Positions 1-6,201 of a DNA stretch of 12,953 nt are shown here, piece after piece. Origin of the DNA: JBCAWW01 sp039024315 (GTDB taxonomy: Bacteria; Bacteroidota; Bacteroidia; J057). Every line of letters begins with the position of its first letter. The stretch's first letter is position 1. The translations under genes and the position numbers were made by a program. Below the pieces are notes generated by a model. The model was not told the origin of the DNA. It searched no databases and saw only the letters and a list, made by a program, of their open reading frames with translations. The DNA lies in the NCBI GenBank assembly GCA_039024315.1, contig JBCCQN010000225.1:1-12953 (forward strand), given 5' to 3'.

Positions 1-1506
1 TATATTTAGGTCCGCGCCTATTACCTCGATTTGATTCGCATCAAAGGCAAGCCCGTTTGCAGCAGTGCCTAGCAGCAAAGTAGCGTTGTCAGGGGCAAGC
101 GTACCTCCATTATTGAGTGAACCCAAAGCAGAGGAAACCTGCAGCATACCTGTAGGCGCATTATATCCTACGGATGTCTGACCATTTTTCTGGATGACAA
201 AGCTATTAGAGCGGTTGTTGTTACTAGTACCATCTCCAATCATAAAAATGGGATCGGTTGCTACCCAAGAAGCGCTATCACCTGCGACGACGTTAAAGCG
301 ACCCAAGGCCATGGAAGCATATGGATACGAATTGGTTTGATAACCAAAAGTCGAAGAATAGTTACCACGCGCTTCTGTTACCCAACCGGTGGAGAAGGCA
401 TTATAGCCATAGGCATCACTCGGTCCTAAGGCGATAGAGGCTTGCCCACGGGCATCAGAGTTCCAACCGATCGCGATGGCATAGTCTTCTCGAGAACTTG
501 AAGCACCCAAACCAGTGGTACCCCCACCAATCGAAACGCCATAGCGGCCCCCAGTATAACCATACATGGCGATACCTCCCTCCTCATCAGCTACGCCTTC
601 AAAGGTGATACTGCCACGCCCTTTCGAACTTCCGCCAAAAGTGAAACTATTATTACCAGCGGCGTTCCCAAAAAAAGCTACTGAGCCTGTGCCATCCGCC
701 CATCCAAAAGAACCAAAGGCAAAGGCATCAAATCCTTTAGCCCTACTGTTTCGACCAGCGGCAAAGGAGTAATAGCCCACGCTATCGTAGTCCCAAAACT
801 TATTATAGTTATAGCCGCCAAAAGGGTTGTTGAGAAAACCTGCTCTAAAAGCACCCTTGGCACCATAGTAAATCATTTTAAAACCAGAACCGCTTAGTGA
901 GTCCCCGATTAAAAAATTAGAAGTGTCCGCAAGATGCATGGTAGTCCCAGGCGTATTTACTCCGACCCCAACCCGACCGTTATTATAAAAGGCAGAAGTC
1001 CCGTTTTGGGACCAAACTGGTAAAGTAGCATTAGCAGGTACCCATTCGGTACCATTGTAAGAGAGAACTTGACCTGCTGTAAGCCCCGTCATATTGACAT
1101 TATTGAGTTCACCAAGCTCCATATCGGCATAAAGCGCATAAGGCACACTCTCAAATTGGCAGGTACCTAAAGGCACATAGCCAGCACCGGCATCAACTTC
1201 GATATTGACTTGATGTTGACTGGCTCCCCAATCGATGTTGGGAAAACTACCAAAGACAAGCGTTCCCTGACCAAGGACTAATTTAAAAAGCCCAAAATTG
1301 TCGGTTGTCACCGTATGGGTCTCTTGAAAGACATTTGCCCCACCACCAGTTTGTACCGTAAAGCGAACGTCCACCGTGGCATTGTTCATGGGAGTGCCTG
1401 TACCGTCTCTAACAACCGATTGAAATTGGATGCCTTGAGGAGCTTGAGCCTGTAGGCTAAATAATAGCAAGAGGAAAACACCAAATACTAAGCTAGATTT
1501 TTTCAT
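1..1506 (-). CDS. Secreted adhesin / tail-fibre-like surface protein, C-terminus cut by window edge
   Basis: The minus strand is open for 502 codons from the ATG at 1506 to base 1, so the C-terminus lies outside the window. Residues 1-22 are a clear signal peptide (MKKSSLVFGVFLLLLFSLQA). A region of about 110 residues follows, of the kind that opens many Bacteroidota surface proteins: QGIQFQSVVRDGTGTP, a beta-rich stretch, then FESVPYALYA. Next comes a region rich in Gly, Asn, Ser and Tyr with degenerate units such as AFAFGSFGWADG, VAFFGNAAGNNSFTFGG and AIAIGWNSDARGQASIALG. These resemble the left-handed beta-roll head repeats of YadA/haemagglutinin-type trimeric adhesins. I infer a surface-exposed, possibly trimeric adhesin or fibre. 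Whether the C-terminus carries a chaperone, T9SS or other anchor domain cannot be seen. It is transcribed divergently from a sigma factor gene, which may regulate it. Function by homology is only approximate. Confidence 0.8.
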   Translation of the reverse strand, partial: MKKSSLVFGVFLLLLFSLQAQAPQGIQFQSVVRDGTGTPMNNATVDVRFTVQTGGGANVFQETHTVTTDNFGLFKLVLGQGTLVFGSFPNIDWGASQHQVNIEVDAGAGYVPLGTCQFESVPYALYADMELGELNNVNMTGLTAGQVLSYNGTEWVPANATLPVWSQNGTSAFYNNGRVGVGVNTPGTTMHLADTSNFLIGDSLSGSGFKMIYYGAKGAFRAGFLNNPFGGYNYNKFWDYDSVGYYSFAAGRNSRAKGFDAFAFGSFGWADGTGSVAFFGNAAGNNSFTFGGSSKGRGSITFEGVADEEGGIAMYGYTGGRYGVSIGGGTTGLGASSSREDYAIAIGWNSDARGQASIALGPSDAYGYNAFSTGWVTEARGNYSSTFGYQTNSYPYASMALGRFNVVAGDSASWVATDPIFMIGDGTSNNNRSNSFVIQKNGQTSVGYNAPTGMLQVSSALGSLNNGGTLAPDNATLLLGTAANGLAFDANQIEVIGADLNI

Positions 1507-1507
1507 G

Positions 1508-1553
1508 AGTGATAAGCTTTGTTTGTACCTTTAGTATGAAGTGCTTATCCACT
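1508..1553 (-). promoter_or_regulatory. Leader hairpin next to the adhesin start codon
   Basis: On the minus strand AGTGGATAAGC (1553-1543) can pair with GCTTATCACT (1517-1508), giving a stem of ten pairs with one bulged G and a 25-base loop. The 3' arm ends one base before the ATG at 1506. In the mRNA this would place the start codon against a stem, so it may tune translation; it may equally be a DNA operator. Confidence 0.4.
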
Positions 1554-1556
1554 CAA

Positions 1557-1610
1557 AAAATGTTACCGCTTTAGGTAAAAAAAATAATTTCGGTTCATCG
1601 GTAACGTTTT
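1557..1610. promoter_or_regulatory. Divergent inverted repeat CGGTAACRTTTT
   Basis: The 12-mer CGGTAACGTTTT (1599-1610, plus) recurs as CGGTAACATTTT on the minus strand (1568-1557), 11 of 12 identical. The two face outward, towards the sigma factor and the adhesin respectively. This could be a pair of promoter elements read by the adjacent sigma factor, or one operator. The plus copy ends 22 bases before the sigma factor ATG, which is tight for a -35 element. I saw no other copy in the window. Confidence 0.45.
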
Positions 1611-1632
1611 GCCAGCCAAATGCTACTAGAGA

Positions 1633-2226
1633 ATGAAGGCGTCATCAGACAAGGAAAGACGATTGGTTGAAGATATCAAGCAAGGAGGTAAAGCCTTGGA
1701 TATGCGTCTTAAAGAACTTTATCTCAACCCATCACTTTGGGAAAAAATCTGGGGTTTTGTACGGGCAAGGGGAGGCGAAAAAGAAGATGCCGAAGATATT
1801 TTTCAAGATGGTATTAGGGTCTTGATCCTCAATATCAGAAAAGATAAATACAGCTTTACCGGTAGTGTAGAGCAATACTTACTGGGAATTTGCCGCAATT
1901 TATGGTTTGGTAGATTTCGAGAGAAAGAGAAACAGGCTTTGATTCGAGAGCGTGAGGCCGAGGCTGGGAAAGGATGGGAAATAGATCCTGAGCAGAGTTT
2001 GATCAGTGAGGAACAAAAAGCTCAGTTAGAGGCACTTTTAGCTCAACTGCCAGCGGCTTGCCGAGAGGTGTTGGAATTGTGGCAGATGGGCTACTCGATG
2101 AAGGAAATTGCAGCCAAAGTAGGCTACAAAAGTGAGGGCGTAGCCCGCAAGAAAAAGCACCAGTGTATGGCCAAATTGATAACCTTTTTGGCGGAAAAAC
2201 CCCTTTGGAAAGACTTAATCCGTTAA
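1633..2226 (+). CDS. ECF-like RNA polymerase sigma factor (sigma-70 family)
   Basis: The 197-residue protein has the two-domain layout of a small sigma-70 family factor. Region 2 spans about residues 24-100, with the acidic core-binding segment EDAEDIFQDG at 51-60 and the basic helix GICRNLWFGRFREKEK at 85-100. A charged linker follows. Region 4 spans about 130-185, with a helix-turn-helix around YSMKEIAAKVGYKSEGVARK that would contact the -35 element. Its length fits ECF factors. It should direct RNA polymerase to a small regulon. A membrane TPR protein begins 11 bases after its stop, which is the usual place for a sigma partner. The repeat CGGTAACRTTTT upstream is a candidate autoregulatory site. 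No Shine-Dalgarno sequence precedes the ATG, as expected for this phylum. A later Met at residue 24 is possible but would remove part of region 2. Confidence 0.85.
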   Translation: MKASSDKERRLVEDIKQGGKALDMRLKELYLNPSLWEKIWGFVRARGGEKEDAEDIFQDGIRVLILNIRKDKYSFTGSVEQYLLGICRNLWFGRFREKEKQALIREREAEAGKGWEIDPEQSLISEEQKAQLEALLAQLPAACREVLELWQMGYSMKEIAAKVGYKSEGVARKKKHQCMAKLITFLAEKPLWKDLIR

Positions 2227-2237
2227 CCCTTTTGGCA

Positions 2238-2987
2238 ATGGCAGATACGATCGCCTTGATTGAGGCATACCTAGCAGGCACCATGACGGAAGAGGAGCAG
2301 TCCGCCTTCGCCGAACGCTTATCCCAAGAAGTGGAATTGCAAGCACAAATGCAGCAATACCAGCAAGGGCAAGCTATACTGGAAGAGGCCGTAAGTCTAA
2401 GGTTAAAACGGCAAATGCAGCAAATGCAACGACCATCCATCGACGAAATTTCTAAATTAAGGCCTAAACAGCAGGCGGTGCTGAAGCCTTTGCGCTCGCA
2501 ATGGCTAGCTTGGGGGGTGGCAGCTGCTTTAGCCTTTTTAGTCCTTGCTGCAGGTATCTGGTGGAATAATCGTAGCCTCGGCTATCAAGATTATTTTGAA
2601 CCTTATGCCTTAGCCTCTGGCCTCAGGGGAGCTGATCCCGCCGATCAATCATGGGAATATGCTTATCAACAAAAAGCTTATGAGCAGGCTAAGGCAATCC
2701 TCACCCAAATTGCGCAGGACGAAGCGGATTGGGTGGAGGCCCAATTGTATTTGGGCAATATTGCCTTGGCACAGCACAAACCAGCCGAGGCCATAAAACC
2801 ACTGCAAGCAGTCATCGAACTGCAATCAGTTCGCTTTCAAAGCACGGCAGAGTGGTATTTACTTTTGGCCTATTGGGGGCAGGGAGATAAGCGTTCTGCG
2901 CAGCAGCTGGCCCAAAAAATTGCCCAAAATCCTCAGCATCCCTATCTCAGCAAGTTGAAGCAGATCCAAGGATACTTAGCTGATTGA
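2238..2987 (+). CDS. Single-pass membrane TPR protein, likely sigma-factor partner
   Basis: The 249-residue protein probably starts at 2238. An ATG at 2163 in the same frame lies deep inside the sigma gene and would add an unlike leader. Residues 1-55 form an acidic helical segment (IEAYLAGTMTEEEQSAFAER) resembling the cytoplasmic N-terminus of Bacteroidota anti-sigma-like proteins, although no zinc-binding HxxxCxxC motif is seen. A transmembrane helix lies at about 89-109 (WLAWGVAAALAFLVLAAGIWW). Residues 139-240 form helical pairs typical of tetratricopeptide repeats (YAYQQKAYEQAKAILTQIA, AQLYLGNIALAQHKPAEAI, AEWYLLLAYWGQGDKRSAQQL) and should lie in the periplasm. The arrangement suggests a membrane sensor or anti-sigma factor controlling the upstream sigma factor through its N-terminal segment. 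This role is inferred from gene order and topology. Confidence 0.75.
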   Translation: MADTIALIEAYLAGTMTEEEQSAFAERLSQEVELQAQMQQYQQGQAILEEAVSLRLKRQMQQMQRPSIDEISKLRPKQQAVLKPLRSQWLAWGVAAALAFLVLAAGIWWNNRSLGYQDYFEPYALASGLRGADPADQSWEYAYQQKAYEQAKAILTQIAQDEADWVEAQLYLGNIALAQHKPAEAIKPLQAVIELQSVRFQSTAEWYLLLAYWGQGDKRSAQQLAQKIAQNPQHPYLSKLKQIQGYLAD

Positions 2988-3290
2988 AGCCTTGAATTTT
3001 GAGTGTTAAGCACAGGGCAAAAAGTATCCCGAAAGCTTTCGGGAGTATTCAGTACAGAGAAAAAAGGTCTTGCTAAACCATAAAGCTCACATTCCCTAGG
3101 TCTTAATGTTGAATGCTATCGTCTAAGTACGTAGTGCTGGATACTATTACCCAAGTACTTAAGCTGTTGAGCCATAGGGTTTAATGATTCATCAGAGACA
3201 TTTTTTATCAAATCCTGCGCGACCAATCAAAGCATTTTTAATTAAATCTTCAGTCATGGCTGTCTGCTTTGTGGAGTGAGATTTAGACAC
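2988..3290. other. Convergent intergenic region
   Basis: This region lies between the convergent TPR and binding-protein genes. It contains repeat copy 1 (3023-3089). Beyond that I see only a weak, frameshifted reading frame on the minus strand (3257-3116) and no recognisable RNA gene or classic terminator. Confidence 0.6.
3023..3089 (+). repeat. Palindromic repeat, copy 1 (long form)
   Basis: This 67-base element begins AGTAT, continues with the perfect palindrome CCCGAAAGCTTTCGGG (3028-3043), then AGTATTCAGTACAGAG, a run of six A and a tail ending AAAGCTCA. The same element lies inverted at 12111-12175, with five mismatches and a two-base gap. It sits between convergent genes. It may act as a two-way terminator or a REP-like element. 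Confidence 0.75.
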
Positions 3291-4172
3291 TTAATCGCCT
3301 CTTTTCCAAATCAGTTCTGGCGTAATTGCCTCCTTTTCGATGATGCCAGCCATCTTGAGATGATATTCGACGCTGTCCATCATTTTATCGCTCACCCAGC
3401 CATGGATGGCCCACTCGGTGCTGTGATACCAACGTTCGACATCAGAGAGTTTTTGCTCATAACGAAGGCTGACCAATTCGATGGCCTTGGGATCTTGCAT
3501 AAATTGATCAGAGCTATCGTGTATGGTCCTCAGCATACGGATAATGCTTTCTGGTTCGCGCGCCAAAATCTCATCAGTGGCGGCGATCACGAAGCACGGC
3601 CAGGGCGTGATAAATTCTCCTACTCTCCGCAAAATACCCTTGTCCACATAAGGCTTGGTCGTATATTTCTCCCAATAAAAGACGTCGGTTTCGAGATTGG
3701 TGAGAGATTCGAGCGCTCCATCCAGATTTTTGATGACCTCAAACTGAGATTCTGCTAATTGATAGCCTTTGGAATTCGCATCAACAATAGCCATTAAGTG
3801 TGAGCCAGAACCAAAGCGGCTAATGGCATATTTTTTATCGAAGATGGATGGGTGATAGCGTAAATCGTTTTTGACGCCTGTATGGATGCCCCAAATGAGT
3901 GGCGTACGAACATATTCGCTAATGATTTTGCTGGGATTGCCACGGAAAATGTCTGTAATGATGCCCTCGGTCAACAAAATACAAGCATCGATCTCTCCTT
4001 CGCGCAGGGCCTTCGTCATTTGACCGGTTCCGCCGGGGCAATTTACCCATTCGATATTGACTCCCCTGCTTTGAAAAGCTTTTTGCTCAATGGCAAGGTG
4101 AACAGGGAGATTGAAATGTTCGGGAACGCCGCCGAGGCGAATACTTATTTCGGTCATCTTTGAGTTACTCAT
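3291..4172 (-). CDS. Cytoplasmic substrate-binding-fold protein (NMT1/SsuA-like, Ca3427-type)
   Basis: The 293-residue protein resembles type 2 periplasmic binding proteins of the NMT1/SsuA/ThiY group: IRLGGVPEHFNLPVHLAIEQ near the N-terminus, PGGTGQMTKALREGEIDACI at 46-65 and the ligand-loop-like SRFGSGSHLM at 118-127. It has no signal peptide or lipobox; the N-terminus MSNSKMTEISIRL goes straight into the first beta strand. No permease or ATPase gene is adjacent. It therefore looks like a soluble intracellular orphan of the binding-protein fold, like the family described around Candida albicans Ca3427, which has bacterial members. That assignment is from memory of the family and is moderate. 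The ligand is unknown; thiamine-precursor-like or sulfonate-like molecules are only family guesses. The start could also be Met6. A 7-base inverted repeat lies directly before the ATG. Confidence 0.75.
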   Translation of the reverse strand: MSNSKMTEISIRLGGVPEHFNLPVHLAIEQKAFQSRGVNIEWVNCPGGTGQMTKALREGEIDACILLTEGIITDIFRGNPSKIISEYVRTPLIWGIHTGVKNDLRYHPSIFDKKYAISRFGSGSHLMAIVDANSKGYQLAESQFEVIKNLDGALESLTNLETDVFYWEKYTTKPYVDKGILRRVGEFITPWPCFVIAATDEILAREPESIIRMLRTIHDSSDQFMQDPKAIELVSLRYEQKLSDVERWYHSTEWAIHGWVSDKMMDSVEYHLKMAGIIEKEAITPELIWKRGD

Positions 4173-4190
4173 AGACTAATTTCTTAGTCT
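4173..4190 (-). promoter_or_regulatory. Inverted repeat abutting the binding-protein start codon
   Basis: AGACTAA-TTTC-TTAGTCT is a perfect 7-base inverted repeat with a 4-base spacer. It ends at the base next to the start codon at 4172. It may be an operator or an mRNA hairpin that limits translation. Confidence 0.4.
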
Positions 4191-4246
4191 TTAGGGAAGT
4201 ACAGTTTAGAAAATAAAGCGTAAAAATTACTGTATCTCCTTTAAAC

Positions 4247-4284
4247 AAAAAAACGCCGGCAGATGAAAGCAACACCTACCAGCG
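4247..4284 (-). terminator. Rho-independent terminator of the T9SS cargo gene
   Basis: On the minus strand CGCTGG-T-AGGTG, loop TTGCTTT, CATCT-G-CCGGCG forms an eleven-pair stem (two G-T pairs, one internal mismatch) followed by seven T. It lies about 30 bases past the stop codon at 4313. Confidence 0.85.
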
Positions 4285-4312
4285 AATAATATCAGTTTTT
4301 AGCGTTCCGCGA

Positions 4313-5326
4313 CTAGCGGCTGATCACAAAACGATTCATCAGTCTTGCGCCCTCAACAAATACACCATAAGCGTAAGTGCCAGCGGCAAGTCCTTGAACG
4401 TCAATTACTTCTTGGTAAGAACCAGCGGGCATAGTGCCTTTTTGGACTTGTTGGATTACTTTACCGTCGATTGAGTAGATCACGATTTCGACAGCAGAGC
4501 TTTCGGCAATGTCAAAGTTGATGCTTACTTGTTCACTAGCTGGATTTGGATAAGCTGGGTGAAGGGTCAAGTTTCTCCAGACCGCTTTAGGATCCTCAAT
4601 GTCGGTCACAAAGAATTCGACCATGACGCCGATTACATTGTCAATGTCTGAACCCCATCCTCCCATGTCAGTATAGGTATGCCAGCTATTATCAGACCAT
4701 TTTTCCCAAGCGCTTTCATTCGAGCCGCAAGGTCCCATATCATCATTGGTGGTAAACAAACCAGCAGTATCTTGAGCAGCATAAAGAGCTGAGATATCGA
4801 TAGAAGCGAAAAAGGATGGATCAGCCACATCTACCGGAGTGCCAAAAGTGAAAATAGTCGGTCTAATGAGAGAGTCTGGCATTACCACAGCACTTGTCTT
4901 GACTGCAGCACTCGTACCTAACAATGCATCAGGAGCGCCAGAAGCAGCATCTACTGAATATACTTTAGCGGTGATATCGCCATCTCCAACTACAACTGCA
5001 TCAGAGAAGAAGCCCCAGATTTCTTGAACATTGAAACCAGCGGAACCAGTGAAATCGAATCTCTGCGCTTTTTCTTGGTCGGTAAAACTATTTGTGCCTG
5101 CTAGTAGGCCCCAATTAGGAGGACTGACCAAGAAGCTTACCACGCTCTGACCACAAGGTTGGCTAAGAGAAGGAGGGAGGAGCGTATCAAACTCCAAACG
5201 AGGACTGCTCAAAGCAGGAGTCTCAACGCGAATAACTTTGCTCGGTACCGGATCATATTGACGATTCTGAGCAGTAAGTGAAAGGCTAAAACCAATCACT
5301 AGAAGAAGTAAAATTACTTTTTTCAT
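4313..5326 (-). CDS. Secreted protein with T9SS type A C-terminal sorting domain
   Basis: The 337-residue protein has an N-terminal signal peptide (MKKVILLLLVIGFSLSLTA, cleavage near residue 19) and a C-terminal sorting domain at about 256-337. The domain shows the usual HPAYPNPASEQVSINFDIAE opening, then IVIYSIDGKVIQQV, LAAGTYAYGVFVEG and the final strand RLMNRFVISR. This domain directs export across the outer membrane by the type IX system, after which it is normally cleaved and the cargo attached to the surface or released. The cargo part (about 20-245) is beta-rich with Trp, Gly and Asp (FDFTGSAGFNVQEIWGFFSD, TDMGGWGSDIDNVIGVMVEF) and resembles a jelly-roll or lectin-like fold. I see no catalytic motif. 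It probably forms its own unit: it has its own terminator, and 85 bases separate it from the acyltransferase upstream. Confidence 0.85.
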   Translation of the reverse strand: MKKVILLLLVIGFSLSLTAQNRQYDPVPSKVIRVETPALSSPRLEFDTLLPPSLSQPCGQSVVSFLVSPPNWGLLAGTNSFTDQEKAQRFDFTGSAGFNVQEIWGFFSDAVVVGDGDITAKVYSVDAASGAPDALLGTSAAVKTSAVVMPDSLIRPTIFTFGTPVDVADPSFFASIDISALYAAQDTAGLFTTNDDMGPCGSNESAWEKWSDNSWHTYTDMGGWGSDIDNVIGVMVEFFVTDIEDPKAVWRNLTLHPAYPNPASEQVSINFDIAESSAVEIVIYSIDGKVIQQVQKGTMPAGSYQEVIDVQGLAAGTYAYGVFVEGARLMNRFVISR

Positions 5327-5411
5327 ATAAGTTTAATTTTGAAAAAATGGGATGTAGTCTTCCCCTCATGTTGATGGGAGTACAACGAACGAATCGCTTG
5401 AGTAGTTCCCT

Positions 5412-6044
5412 TTAGTCTTTGATTTTCTTGGCAGGTACACCTACATACACGCCAGCTGCTTTTAAATGGTTGGTTACCACTGCACCAGCTCCAAGCGTGA
5501 TTTGTGGGTTTATTTCTCTGCCGGGCAGAACGTTTACCCCTGATCCCAGAAAACAGCCTTGCCCTATTTTGACTGCGCCGCTGATATTAGTGCCAGGAGA
5601 AAGGGTGCAAAAGTCTCCAATTTGCGCTTCATGTCCAACTGTAGTGTTGAGGTTAAGTATGCAGTGTTTGCCAATTTTGATATTGACGGTCGTTTGGACG
5701 CCCGCGCAGAGGATGCTTCCCGCTCCGATTTCTACGCTTGGCGCTAGTCTGATTGTGGGATGGATAAGACTAGCGGCTTGAAAACCAGCCGCTTCAAACT
5801 TTTGGCTTAGTGCCTGTCTGATTTTTGGCCCTCCAATTGCAATAACAAATTGATGATCACGGCTAAGAGATTCGAGGGCTTTATGATCATCACCTAGATA
5901 GGGTACGCTAGTGCTCCAATCAGGGACCTGAGGGGCGACGATTCCTTTTAACTCCCATTGAGGTTTTGGCGCATTGATTTGTTCGAGCAACCAAAGACAT
6001 TCGCGGGCAAAGCCACCGCTACCGATCATGAACAAGGCCTTCAT
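5412..6044 (-). CDS. NeuD/PglD-like sugar O- or N-acyltransferase
   Basis: The 210-residue protein has the two-part layout of the NeuD/PglD/WbbJ-like acyltransferases. The N-terminal Rossmann-like part opens with MKALFMIGSGGFAREC, which binds the nucleotide-sugar substrate. The C-terminal part, from about residue 95, is a left-handed beta-helix of hexapeptide repeats (APSVEIGAGSIL, VNIKIGKHCILN, AQIGDFCTLSPG, VKIGQGCFLGSG, ITLGAGAVV). The likely catalytic base is His138 in NTTVGHEAQIGD, with Glu139 beside it, as in PglD. The end GVYVGVPAKKIKD is typical and the length is full. Such enzymes transfer an acetyl group from acetyl-CoA to an amino- or hydroxyl-sugar during surface polysaccharide, sialic acid or glycoprotein biosynthesis. 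No other glycan gene is in the window, so the substrate cannot be deduced. Possible promoter elements lie at 6077-6105. Confidence 0.85.
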   Translation of the reverse strand: MKALFMIGSGGFARECLWLLEQINAPKPQWELKGIVAPQVPDWSTSVPYLGDDHKALESLSRDHQFVIAIGGPKIRQALSQKFEAAGFQAASLIHPTIRLAPSVEIGAGSILCAGVQTTVNIKIGKHCILNLNTTVGHEAQIGDFCTLSPGTNISGAVKIGQGCFLGSGVNVLPGREINPQITLGAGAVVTNHLKAAGVYVGVPAKKIKD

Positions 6045-6076
6045 CGTCCATTAAAGTGCAATAAATCAAGCAATTG

Positions 6077-6105
6077 CAAAAATATTAATTAAATGCTGGC
6101 TCAAA
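6077..6105 (-). promoter_or_regulatory. Candidate promoter of the acyltransferase gene
   Basis: On the minus strand TATTTTTG (6084-6077) fits the Bacteroidota -7 consensus TAnnTTTG, with TTTG (6105-6102) 17 bases upstream. That spacing is shorter than the 20 bases of the other two candidates here. It ends 32 bases before the start codon. Confidence 0.4.
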
Positions 6106-6127
6106 CTAATAAATGCTTCTAATTTGC

Positions 6128-6160
6128 TTTGTTTATCCAAGGTCCTTCCCTTATATTTTG
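6128..6160 (+). promoter_or_regulatory. Candidate promoter of the SH3-repeat lipoprotein gene
   Basis: TTTG (6128-6131), a 20-base spacer and TATATTTTG (6152-6160) match the Bacteroidota promoter pattern with one extra T. The spacing equals that of the strong promoter at 9732. The start codon is 41 bases downstream. Confidence 0.5.
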
Positions 6161-6201
6161 CCAATTAGTGAAAAATTGTTTCCCTGCTGTTACTCCTGCT
6201 T

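Noticed and set aside
2163..2237. Upstream in-frame start for the TPR protein
   Set aside because: It overlaps the sigma gene by 64 bases and adds a leader unlike the family; the ATG at 2238, 11 bases past the sigma stop, gives a natural N-terminus.
2003..2440. 145-codon minus-strand frame
   Set aside because: It is antisense to the sigma and TPR genes, and its Cys/Ser-rich translation shows no family features.
3276..4163. Plus-strand frames of 160 and 93 codons
   Set aside because: They are antisense shadows of the substrate-binding-fold gene, which has clear family motifs.
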